This document shows positions 1-5,266 of a stretch of DNA of 8,628 bases, piece by piece. The notes under the pieces are model-generated. The model was not told where the DNA came from. It did no database searches and was given only the letters and a program-made list of their open reading frames with translations. The stretch is from Methanothrix sp. (lineage in GTDB: Archaea > Halobacteriota > Methanosarcinia > Methanotrichales > Methanotrichaceae). The translations under genes were made by a program, and so were the position numbers. The stretch spans positions 1-8,628 of the forward strand of contig JAJRAX010000106.1 in NCBI GenBank assembly GCA_028679775.1, given 5' to 3'. Each line of letters starts with the position of its first letter. The stretch's first letter is position 1.

Positions 1-173
1 GGGTAACTGTCGCTTGCAGGTTTAAGGGGAGGAGAAGGCTCCGGGATTAACTGGCATGTAGCCTCGATGGCAACCGCTGGCGCGCCCGCCATTTAACAGA
101 TGATACGGATTATAACGTTGGGGTAAAGGGGTAGAGAAGACCCATCTCCTTCAGGGGCATGGGAGGAAGTCAC
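1..173 (+). mobile_element. Right end of an IS200/IS605-family element (partial)
   Basis: The segment ends in an imperfect hairpin at 141-163 followed by AGGAAGTCAC (164-173). A short hairpin with a TTCA-like loop followed by a purine run and TCAC is the characteristic right end of IS200/IS605 elements, where the TnpA transposase recognises the hairpin and cuts nearby. This orientation places the transposase or tnpB genes to the left, outside the window, reading rightwards. All three forward frames close early (TAA at 4-6, 23-25 and 48-50), so a tnpB gene could end at any of these. The frame closing at 48-50 gives a short basic tail, but I cannot recognise it as TnpB. The remaining stretch would be 3' untranslated element DNA. 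The call rests on the terminal hairpin and TCAC end only; the left end is not visible. Confidence 0.6.
141..163 (+). repeat. IS605-type terminal hairpin
   Basis: CCCAT (141-145) pairs perfectly with ATGGG (159-163). Inside this, TCC (147-149) pairs with GGG (155-157) including one T-G wobble, beside a C-C mismatch (146/158). The loop holds TTCA. The hairpin sits 10 nt from the proposed element end at 173. It is the subterminal structure bound by TnpA in this family and, in TnpB-bearing elements, the 3' part of the omega/re RNA scaffold. Confidence 0.55.
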
Positions 174-184
174 AGCAGCTACAA

Positions 185-1135
185 TCAAATATTGCCCTGA
201 TTCCGTCCTAAACCAAAATCCTCCTTTGGCAGAGAAAAGAGATCGCTGTGTCCGTCAAAGCAGCAAGGAATCCCGCGATCATCCTTTGTGCTGTTTAAAA
301 AGACGGTTTTTGAATTTATGTTTCTCAGGATGCTAAAGCGACCTGCGTACCTCTCATCAGACTCAATTACCGTCGGATAGATCGAATGCTTAAAATCGTA
401 TTCACTGTCAGTGAGCTTGTAATTCAGATCAGCTATGCCTGTACTCTCCGCCCAAATACCGTATATCATCTCCCGATTGGGCTTGAAGTTGACTGAGATG
501 AGCGTATCATTGAATTTAGAACTCTCGGGCAAGAGCATCGCCAGCACAGTCGCATTCATGCCTGTTAGCAGCATTCCGGCATTTGTTTTAGCGAAAAGCT
601 GCTTGTTGTAGAGAAAATTGCTCGCCAAGAAGTCCTGGTTGTTCCCGACCAGGCTCATGTCATTAATATTCTCTCCAGAATAGTTTATCTGCCTGTTCGA
701 CTTTATGATTACCGGCCAGCTCTCAAAATAATTCACTAGGATGTAAGGGCTGTTGGCCACTTTGGTCAGGATTACATTGACAGATTCCGTTGTATCCGCC
801 TTAAGAAATATGCTTCCCTCTAAGCTATAATTTCCCTCCAAGGCAGAGGTTCTACTCCGCAAGAGGACATCGTTCTCCTGTAACTCGTAAAAGCTGGAGT
901 GATACGGACTCAAAGACCGACCGCGGTAATCCACAGGAGACACGACTCCCCGAACGGATTGAGTGAGCTCAAAGCTGATATTCTGGCTATCGCGTTCAAT
1001 GGACCAGGCTGATGTATTTGTCTTGACCTTAGAGGACCATATGGTGGCATCGACGTTGATGAGAAATGCGATGACTATGATCAAAGCAACAATTACGAAC
1101 AGTCGGTGCTTCCCCCTGAGACTATCCATTGACAT
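185..1135 (-). CDS. Membrane-anchored exported protein, function unknown
   Basis: I do not recognise this 316-residue protein. It begins with a short basic segment followed by one strongly hydrophobic stretch (residues about 10-30, rich in I, V, L and A), consistent with a signal anchor. The remaining ~285 residues are polar, serine- and asparagine-rich and look beta-rich. This part has seven N-X-S/T sequons (for example NTS, NIS, NYS twice, NAT, NDT, NST), suggesting an N-glycosylated protein facing the cell exterior. A CC pair lies about 26 residues from the C-terminus. The ATG at 1135 is chosen because GGGTGGG lies 7 nt upstream; a GTG at 1147 in the same frame would add four residues. The EndoQ stop is only 15 nt upstream, so the two are probably co-transcribed. 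The stop codon lies 11 nt from the proposed IS605 end, so the insertion just spared the gene. It could belong to a Methanothrix-specific surface family. Confidence 0.75.
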   Translation of the reverse strand: MSMDSLRGKHRLFVIVALIIVIAFLINVDATIWSSKVKTNTSAWSIERDSQNISFELTQSVRGVVSPVDYRGRSLSPYHSSFYELQENDVLLRSRTSALEGNYSLEGSIFLKADTTESVNVILTKVANSPYILVNYFESWPVIIKSNRQINYSGENINDMSLVGNNQDFLASNFLYNKQLFAKTNAGMLLTGMNATVLAMLLPESSKFNDTLISVNFKPNREMIYGIWAESTGIADLNYKLTDSEYDFKHSIYPTVIESDERYAGRFSILRNINSKTVFLNSTKDDRGIPCCFDGHSDLFSLPKEDFGLGRNQGNI

Positions 1136-1150
1136 AAAAGAACCCACCCA

Positions 1151-2359
1151 TCAAAAGTCAAACAACGACCTCTGCCCGCCCCGTGTATCCTCATCTCCGG
1201 CCAGCTCAGGCAGCTTAACCTCACCATATCTTCCTCCGCCCCCTGCAATCACATCAACTCTGCCCGACCGGAAGTTCTGGATTGCCTCCAAGACTCTAGG
1301 ATCGACGGATAGCTCCGATAGATCCGCCTCTACCAGAACCTCTATCTCCGTCCTATGACTTGTCAGCTCGCTCCAGCACATCTGCACAGCCGCAGCCGTG
1401 ACGCTCTTGTAGCCCAGGGCAAGGGCAATGATCTCGGCCAGGGGAATTATATGCATGTAGGGAGGCCTGTGAGTGGGGTGCAAAGGAGTCTCATAATCAG
1501 CCAAGAGGTTTACTCGATCCATGACGCCGAGCTTTATCATGCCACCACAGTCAGGGCAACGTCCCATGAGATCATCCTTCTCGGAGAGAGAGTACTGCCT
1601 GTAGCAGCGCGTGCATGCCGTGCGGTTGTACTTGCCCTCTGCCGGGAAGAAGCCAACATTGAGCAATGTGCTGCGCCCCCCCTCGCGCCGGAGGGCCAGG
1701 CTGATCTCTTTAAAGCTGAAATCCTGTAGTTGCATCCGGTTGAACTCACGGGCCAGTTTATTGGAGCGAGGCGAATGGGCATCGGAGTTAGAGAGAAACG
1801 TTCTGGTGGATAGCTCAGCAATTCTGTCCGCATAATCGGTATCTGCAGAAAGCCCTAGCTCAATGAAGCTGACCCTGTCTGCCTTCTCTTGATAGCACTC
1901 CGCAAGAGAATTGTAGTAAGCATACAATCCCGTCCATGGAGTGAAAGCATGAGCCGGCCCCATGAGTCCGTCTGCCTCGAAGACAAGGTCCGCAATCTCT
2001 GAACCATTCAAATGCAACCGCGGCCTGCCGTCCGCCGACAGATTGGTGCTGTAGGCGGCGAAGCCCTCCTGCAGTTGCTCTGCTTTGCTGATATCCGGCA
2101 GGAAGATGAGATGATGGACGCGTCTTACGTCCTCTACCTCCACGCTGAGGACAAAATGAGTGTCGTCCAGGAGGTAGACCCCGTCAGATTCTGGAAGCCG
2201 CCTGATGGCATCCAGCCACTGAGGATGCAAGCAGTCTCCTGTGGCCACGATCTTCACTCCCTTTCGAGCTGCCCCTTTGGCAATCTCAGGCAGAAGCATA
2301 TCTGAGGAGACCGCCATAGAATACCTGGAATGAATATGAAGATCGAGGTTTAACTGCAT
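1151..2359 (-). CDS. endoQ: Endonuclease Q (EndoQ), PHP-domain DNA repair nuclease
   Basis: EndoQ-family proteins nick DNA 5' of deaminated bases (uracil, hypoxanthine, xanthine) and abasic sites. Residues are numbered from the GTG at 2362; subtract one for the ATG at 2359. An N-terminal PHP fold shows the metal motif DLHIHSRYS (H9, H11) with further candidate ligands around D43, H138 and D194/H196. A four-cysteine zinc knuckle follows (C250, C253, C269, C272), then a mostly helical C-terminal region. The length is close to the ~420 residues of Thermococcales EndoQ. The last seven residues, QRSLFDF, form a PCNA-interacting (PIP) box. Both starts lack a clear Shine-Dalgarno and lie 25-28 nt from a TATA-like element, so translation is probably leaderless. 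The exported-protein gene follows 15 nt downstream. The family assignment is confident; activity on a given lesion is inferred from relatives. Confidence 0.9.
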   Translation of the reverse strand: MQLNLDLHIHSRYSMAVSSDMLLPEIAKGAARKGVKIVATGDCLHPQWLDAIRRLPESDGVYLLDDTHFVLSVEVEDVRRVHHLIFLPDISKAEQLQEGFAAYSTNLSADGRPRLHLNGSEIADLVFEADGLMGPAHAFTPWTGLYAYYNSLAECYQEKADRVSFIELGLSADTDYADRIAELSTRTFLSNSDAHSPRSNKLAREFNRMQLQDFSFKEISLALRREGGRSTLLNVGFFPAEGKYNRTACTRCYRQYSLSEKDDLMGRCPDCGGMIKLGVMDRVNLLADYETPLHPTHRPPYMHIIPLAEIIALALGYKSVTAAAVQMCWSELTSHRTEIEVLVEADLSELSVDPRVLEAIQNFRSGRVDVIAGGGGRYGEVKLPELAGDEDTRGGQRSLFDF

Positions 2360-2384
2360 CACATCCGCTATTTTCTATGCGGGG

Positions 2385-2397
2385 ATAAACCCTTTAT
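2385..2397. promoter_or_regulatory. Symmetric bidirectional TATA element for EndoQ and larB
   Basis: The sequence ATAAA-CCC-TTTAT is a perfect 5-bp inverted repeat around position 2391. Read leftwards, TTTAT (2389-2385) is centred about 25 nt from the EndoQ GTG at 2362. Read rightwards, TTTAT (2393-2397) is centred about 27 nt from the larB GTG at 2422. These are the distances expected from an archaeal TATA box to its transcription start, so both mRNAs would be leaderless or nearly so. This fits the absence of Shine-Dalgarno sequences at both starts. The TATA matches are short and no factor site is proven. Confidence 0.5.
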
Positions 2398-2421
2398 GCT
2401 CGGCCTTCTACTCAAGCATCT

Positions 2422-3201
2422 GTGCGAGAGAGACTGAGAGGAGTCCTGGAAGGATTTGCCCGCGGCGAGATGGACATCGATGAGGCCTTGAGCCGCATCA
2501 AAACAGAAAGCTTCCTGGCCGTAGGAGATGTGGCCAAACTGGACATCAGCAGGGAGGATCGAGTGGGCATTGCCGAGGCCATACTGGCAGAGGGAAAGGA
2601 TAAAGCGGATCTTCTGGCCATATCCCTTGCCCACCTGCAGGCGACGGGCCGCGTGGTCATCACTCGTGTCTCGGCGGAGCAGCTTGAACTCCTGAGTTCT
2701 GCCAGCCTGCCGGAGGGATGTGTGCTGGAGCATAACTCTAAAGCCCGGACTGTCGTTATTCGATCTGCGAAGATCTGGCCAAAATCCGGATTGGTTGGCA
2801 TCCTGGCAGCCGGAACCGCAGATATTCCGGTCGCAGAGGAAGCGCGTGTTGTGGCAGAGGAGATGGGCTCTAATGTGCTCTTCGAGTACGATGTTGGTGT
2901 GGCAGGCATTCACCGCCTTTTTCCCTGCCTGATGAGAATGGAAAAAGCAGATGTCATTGTGGTAGCTGCCGGGCGAGAGGGCACTTTGCCTGCAGTGGTG
3001 GCAGGATTGGTGGAGGCTCCAGTCATCGGACTGCCTGTATCCACAGGCTATGGTCTGGGTGGAAGCGGCCAGGCGGCGCTTTATTCCATGTTGCAGTCAT
3101 GCTCAGTTCTTACTGTGGTCAATATAGATGCAGGATTTGTAGCAGGCGCTTATGCGGCAAAGATCGCCAGACAGAAGGCGTTTGGCAAAAAACAGTCATA
3201 A
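2422..3201 (+). CDS. larB: LarB, nickel-pincer cofactor biosynthesis (NaAD carboxylase/hydrolase)
   Basis: LarB carboxylates the pyridinium ring of nicotinic acid adenine dinucleotide and releases AMP, giving the precursor that LarE and LarC turn into the nickel-pincer nucleotide. The 259-residue protein has the family layout: a helical N-terminal part (RLRGVLEGFARGEMDIDEAL, residues 4-23) and a PurE-like core (about 123-250). The core shows VGILAAGTADIPVAEEA and GREGTLPAVVAGL. The segment SMLQSCSVLTVVNIDAGF (222-239) contains C227, which probably matches the cysteine that forms the transient cysteinyl-pyridine bond in characterised LarB. The GTG start has no Shine-Dalgarno, and no ATG or GTG exists upstream in frame before a stop at 2386-2388; the TATA spacing supports a leaderless start. 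LarC, LarE and LarA are not in the window. PurE itself is a less likely reading because of the long N-terminal part and the LarB-type C-terminus. Confidence 0.92.
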   Translation: MRERLRGVLEGFARGEMDIDEALSRIKTESFLAVGDVAKLDISREDRVGIAEAILAEGKDKADLLAISLAHLQATGRVVITRVSAEQLELLSSASLPEGCVLEHNSKARTVVIRSAKIWPKSGLVGILAAGTADIPVAEEARVVAEEMGSNVLFEYDVGVAGIHRLFPCLMRMEKADVIVVAAGREGTLPAVVAGLVEAPVIGLPVSTGYGLGGSGQAALYSMLQSCSVLTVVNIDAGFVAGAYAAKIARQKAFGKKQS

Positions 3202-3211
3202 ATTATTTCCA

Positions 3212-3225
3212 GAAAAGTATTTATA
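3212..3225 (+). promoter_or_regulatory. TATA box with no downstream gene on its strand
   Basis: GAAAAG followed by TATTTATA (3218-3225) resembles an archaeal purine-rich BRE plus TATA box. A start is expected about 26 nt downstream, near 3248, which is where the 9-bp inverted repeat 3249-3297 begins. No plus-strand gene follows before the convergent zinc-knuckle gene, so the likeliest product would be a small RNA. In AT-rich spacer DNA such matches also arise by chance. Confidence 0.35.
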
Positions 3226-3248
3226 CGATCAAAAAGGTTTGTAAACGA

Positions 3249-3297
3249 GAGCGGGTACACTCATCTTTTTTACTAACCCCCACTCCCCTACCCGCTC
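3249..3297 (+). ncRNA. Candidate small RNA / long-loop hairpin
   Basis: GAGCGGGTA (3249-3257) and TACCCGCTC (3289-3297) are perfect 9-bp reverse complements around a 31-nt loop. The loop contains a T6 run (3265-3270) and the C-rich stretch ACCCCCACTCCCC, which would be single-stranded and could pair with G-rich (Shine-Dalgarno-like) sequence. The stem starts at the distance expected for transcription from the TATA box at 3218-3225. Alternatives are a larB terminator region, with the T run as the signal, or a processing site. No expression evidence is visible. Confidence 0.3.
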
Positions 3298-3309
3298 GTC
3301 ACTAATTAC

Positions 3310-3324
3310 CCTGAGATTCTCAGG
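3310..3324 (-). terminator. Short hairpin after the zinc-knuckle gene
   Basis: CCTGAGA-T-TCTCAGG is a perfect 7-bp inverted repeat lying 9 nt beyond the stop codon (3334-3336) of the minus-strand gene and within the larB/zinc-knuckle convergent spacer. It lacks a strong T run on either strand, so it is a processing or stabilising hairpin at least as plausibly as a true terminator. Confidence 0.3.
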
Positions 3325-3333
3325 CATGGGGGC

Positions 3334-3846
3334 TCATGGAATCAATTCGCAAATACCACCACAATTCATGCATAGAACTTCAATTTTTTGAATATTTGCC
3401 AGTTCTAACCGAGATGGCATTGCTATATCTTTATTCGAGGGATTCGCTACCTTGCTTGCCACCTTTGCGTCAAGTTTTCTTCTCATGTAAATATAAGCGA
3501 TCTCTGGGTCTAACTTATATATGTCCATATAGGCCTTCCTGGATAGATGCTCCCCGTTAGCCGAAATATAAACTGTGTCCCCAATCACCGGAACGATCTT
3601 TCCTGAAGGTAGGACCCATTCAAAACCCTGAACAGGCGTGCCCTGCAACTCAGTATCAGCGAGATCTGGCTCAGAGGGATTCACAGAAATAACATTAAAT
3701 GCGCCGCAATTTTTGCATATTAACGAAAATTCGTATATCGCATCCGTGCCTGCCGGTTCGATATTCAAATCATTTATTTTGCCACAATTATGGCATTTAA
3801 TTTTTATTTTTATCCCTCTCAGACCATTTGCTTGTATATAGATCAT
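3334..3846 (-). CDS. Zinc-knuckle protein of unknown function
   Basis: I do not recognise this 170-residue protein. It has three CxxCG knuckles: CHNCG (C18/C21), CKNCG (C44/C47) and CMNCG (C159/C162, with C166 nearby). The first two are 26 residues apart, which fits one N-terminal zinc ribbon. The C-terminal pair may form a second site or close the first by folding back. The middle (about 49-155) contains a beta-like WVLPSGKIVPVIGDTVYIS segment and then a helical, lysine-rich stretch. No membrane segment or signal peptide is seen, so it is probably cytoplasmic. The ATG at 3846 has no Shine-Dalgarno; the upstream DNA is AT-rich and offers TATA-like elements. Base composition is visibly more AT-rich than in the flanking larB and cbi genes, suggesting acquired or fast-evolving DNA. 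It is monocistronic and convergent with larB. A nucleic-acid-binding role is only a guess from the knuckles. Confidence 0.7.
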   Translation of the reverse strand: MIYIQANGLRGIKIKIKCHNCGKINDLNIEPAGTDAIYEFSLICKNCGAFNVISVNPSEPDLADTELQGTPVQGFEWVLPSGKIVPVIGDTVYISANGEHLSRKAYMDIYKLDPEIAYIYMRRKLDAKVASKVANPSNKDIAMPSRLELANIQKIEVLCMNCGGICELIP

Positions 3847-3867
3847 ACTAAGATAAATAAATATACT

Positions 3868-3880
3868 AAGCCATAATAAG
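3868..3880 (-). promoter_or_regulatory. Possible TATA region for the zinc-knuckle gene
   Basis: Read on the minus strand, CTTATTATGG lies about 27 nt before the ATG at 3846, consistent with a leaderless start. A better TATA match (TATATTTA, 3865-3858) is only ~16 nt from the ATG, which would put the start inside the gene unless initiation is unusually close. The box is therefore ambiguous. Confidence 0.25.
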
Positions 3881-3894
3881 AAAAAGTCTTTCTT

Positions 3895-3907
3895 AATGCA
3901 ATTCCGT
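3895..3907 (+). repeat. Direct repeat, left copy
   Basis: AATGCAATTCCGT recurs at 4032-4044 as AATGCAATTTCGT (12 of 13 identical). The pair brackets the GC-richer structured segment at 3908-4031. It may mark the edges of a small insertion or be chance in AT-rich DNA. Confidence 0.35.
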
Positions 3908-3928
3908 ACGTTTAAAATACAATATACT

Positions 3929-4012
3929 GTCCATTAGCTTCATAATTATTCATTGTTGGGAGATCCAGAGCAAGAGCCAGACTGTCGGCCCTCGCGCTGG
4001 CGCTGAATGGAC
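3929..4012 (-). ncRNA. Candidate structured small RNA
   Basis: This 84-nt stretch is a GC-richer island within AT-rich spacer. GTCCATTAGC (3929-3938) pairs with GCT-G-AATGGAC (4002-4012): ten pairs with one bulged G. Next to it GCCAG (3976-3980) pairs with CTGGC (3997-4001), so the two stems could stack, leaving a 37-nt bulge and a 16-nt loop. An alternative inner stem is AGAGCCAG/CTGGCGCT (3973-3980/3997-4004, one mismatch). On the minus strand a TATA-like GTATAAACG (4051-4043) predicts a start near 4020, just ahead of the outer stem. A T-rich tract (about 3920-3911) follows the far end. It could instead be the 3' untranslated region of cbiO. No known RNA family is recognised. Confidence 0.28.
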
Positions 4013-4036
4013 GCATGGAATCATTAATTCCAATGC
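4013..4036 (-). terminator. Hairpin downstream of cbiO
   Basis: GCATGGAAT (4013-4021) pairs with ATTCC-A-ATGC (4027-4036): nine pairs with one bulged A and a 5-nt loop. It lies about 50 nt past the cbiO stop codon and could end or protect the cbiMNQO transcript. The right arm overlaps the second copy of the direct repeat. No T run follows it directly on the minus strand, so termination is uncertain. Confidence 0.3.
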
Positions 4037-4044
4037 AATTTCGT
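4032..4044 (+). repeat. Direct repeat, right copy
   Basis: AATGCAATTTCGT matches AATGCAATTCCGT at 3895-3907 at 12 of 13 positions, with the copies 137 bp apart start to start. See the left copy. Confidence 0.35.
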
Positions 4045-4051
4045 TTATACA
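4043..4051 (-). promoter_or_regulatory. TATA-like box ahead of the candidate RNA
   Basis: On the minus strand GTATAAACG gives a predicted start near 4020, between the cbiO stop and the structured segment 3929-4012. The core TATAAA also reads as TTTATA on the plus strand (4044-4049), but a start near 4072 there leads only into DNA antisense to cbiO. Evidence is limited to the motif and spacing. Confidence 0.27.
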
Positions 4052-4083
4052 ATTAGTGTTTACTTAAGGATTTCGGTAGGCCT

Positions 4084-5259
4084 TCAGCATTCTCGCCAAT
4101 CCGATTCCCTGCTCAGACTGCAGGTCTCGATCTCTGCCCCCGATTCTCGACAGTAGTCCTGGATCCTATGCAGGGCGTGGTCAACCATCCCTCCAGAGGT
4201 CATGATGAGGGCACTCTTGCCAGTCAATGCCTTGAGAATGCACTTGTCGATGACACCATAGGTGAAGTCCAATGAGATGTTGCACCGTTCAGACAGCGCC
4301 TTGGCGGCGGTTCCCATGCCACCAATAAAGCTGACGGAATCCCGGTCGATCAACGTCCGAATCTCACACTCATGGACTTGATCCACATCGCAGATGTAAA
4401 TCTTGCCGCTAGCTTGGGCACCATCCCCGGACTTATGCTGCAATAGATCGCATAGCTCAAGGATGTTTCGCGGCGGCTTGGATACTCGGGCAATGCCTCG
4501 GCCTATCAGCTCATGGTAGATATCCACCACAAGGGGCAACTTGAGTCTGGCGTCTCTGATGAGATCGACATCACCAAATACATCCTGTGCGGTCCCCCGG
4601 CGCACAACTTCTCCGTCTTTCATGAGGATGACCTCATCCGCCCAGCGGTAGGCCAGCTCCACATCATGGGTCGAGATGATCAATGTCTTTCCACCATGGT
4701 TCAGCTCATCGAGCATCTCCATAATCTCCTCGGAGCTGGCTGGATCGAGATTGGACGTGGGCTCATCGAGGATCATCACCTCCGGCTCCATTGCAAGTAT
4801 TCCCGCGATGGCCACCCTTTTTTTCTCCCCGCCGCTCAGGTGATGAGGCGGACGCCGCTCATATCCGCACAGTCCCACATATTGCAGGGCAAATCCCACA
4901 TACCTCTTCACCTTCTCAGACGGAAATCCCAGATTGATCGGTCCGAAGGCCACATCCTGGTAGACGGTTGGAGCAAAGAGCTGATCGTCGGAGTTCTGGA
5001 AGACCATGCCCACCGCTCGTCGGATAGACCTAAGGCTTGCCGCATCGTACCTCAATGGCTTGCCTAAAAAGAGAACCTCGCCGGAGTTGGGTCGTAAGAT
5101 GCCATTCATCATGAGCATGAGAGTGGACTTGCCGGCACCATTGGGACCTACCAAGGCTACTTTTTTCCCCTGATCCAAAGAGATGTTGATCCCTTTAATG
5201 GCTTGGGTTCCGTCCCCATAGGAATAGCTGAGATCTCGGGTTTCGATTATCTTCGTCAT
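4084..5259 (-). CDS. cbiO: CbiO, cobalt transporter ATPase with C-terminal extension
   Basis: CbiO is the cytoplasmic ABC ATPase that drives the CbiMNQO metal importer. From the ATG at 5259 the protein has 391 residues: Walker A GPNGAGKST (38-46), Q-loop FQNSDDQLF (Q88), signature LSGGE (141-145), Walker B MILDEP (162-167) and H-loop H198. All catalytic motifs are intact. Typical CbiO proteins end near residue 280. Here about 105 more residues follow, with an alpha/beta-looking segment (KIYICD from ~286, SFIGGMGTAAKAL, SALIMTSGGMVDHAL). This region holds seven cysteines (290, 298, 326, 340, 370, 380 and the final residue 391). ATG 5259 was chosen over an upstream in-frame codon at 5316 because it starts right before the conserved IIETRDLSYSYGDG and only 7 nt after the cbiQ stop. 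It is the last gene of the operon. The extension may be regulatory; nickel instead of cobalt cannot be excluded. Confidence 0.93.
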   Translation of the reverse strand: MTKIIETRDLSYSYGDGTQAIKGINISLDQGKKVALVGPNGAGKSTLMLMMNGILRPNSGEVLFLGKPLRYDAASLRSIRRAVGMVFQNSDDQLFAPTVYQDVAFGPINLGFPSEKVKRYVGFALQYVGLCGYERRPPHHLSGGEKKRVAIAGILAMEPEVMILDEPTSNLDPASSEEIMEMLDELNHGGKTLIISTHDVELAYRWADEVILMKDGEVVRRGTAQDVFGDVDLIRDARLKLPLVVDIYHELIGRGIARVSKPPRNILELCDLLQHKSGDGAQASGKIYICDVDQVHECEIRTLIDRDSVSFIGGMGTAAKALSERCNISLDFTYGVIDKCILKALTGKSALIMTSGGMVDHALHRIQDYCRESGAEIETCSLSRESDWREC

Positions 5260-5266
5260 GATCAAC

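Noticed and set aside
1..50. tnpB 3' end as an annotated gene
   Set aside because: Too little sequence; three frames close at different points and none shows a recognisable TnpB motif.
963..1835. Plus-strand open frames opposite EndoQ and the exported protein
   Set aside because: They overlap real genes, show no recognisable domain and have no start signals.
2368..2913. Minus-strand open frames opposite larB
   Set aside because: They are antisense shadows of a well-recognised gene, rich in Ser/Arg/Ala with no domain.
3847..4083. tRNA gene in the GC-rich island
   Set aside because: No T-loop GTTCRA motif, no acceptor stem and no cloverleaf spacing.
4513..5067. Plus-strand 184-codon open frame opposite cbiO
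   Set aside because: It lies entirely antisense to the conserved ABC motifs, with no promoter or ribosome site.
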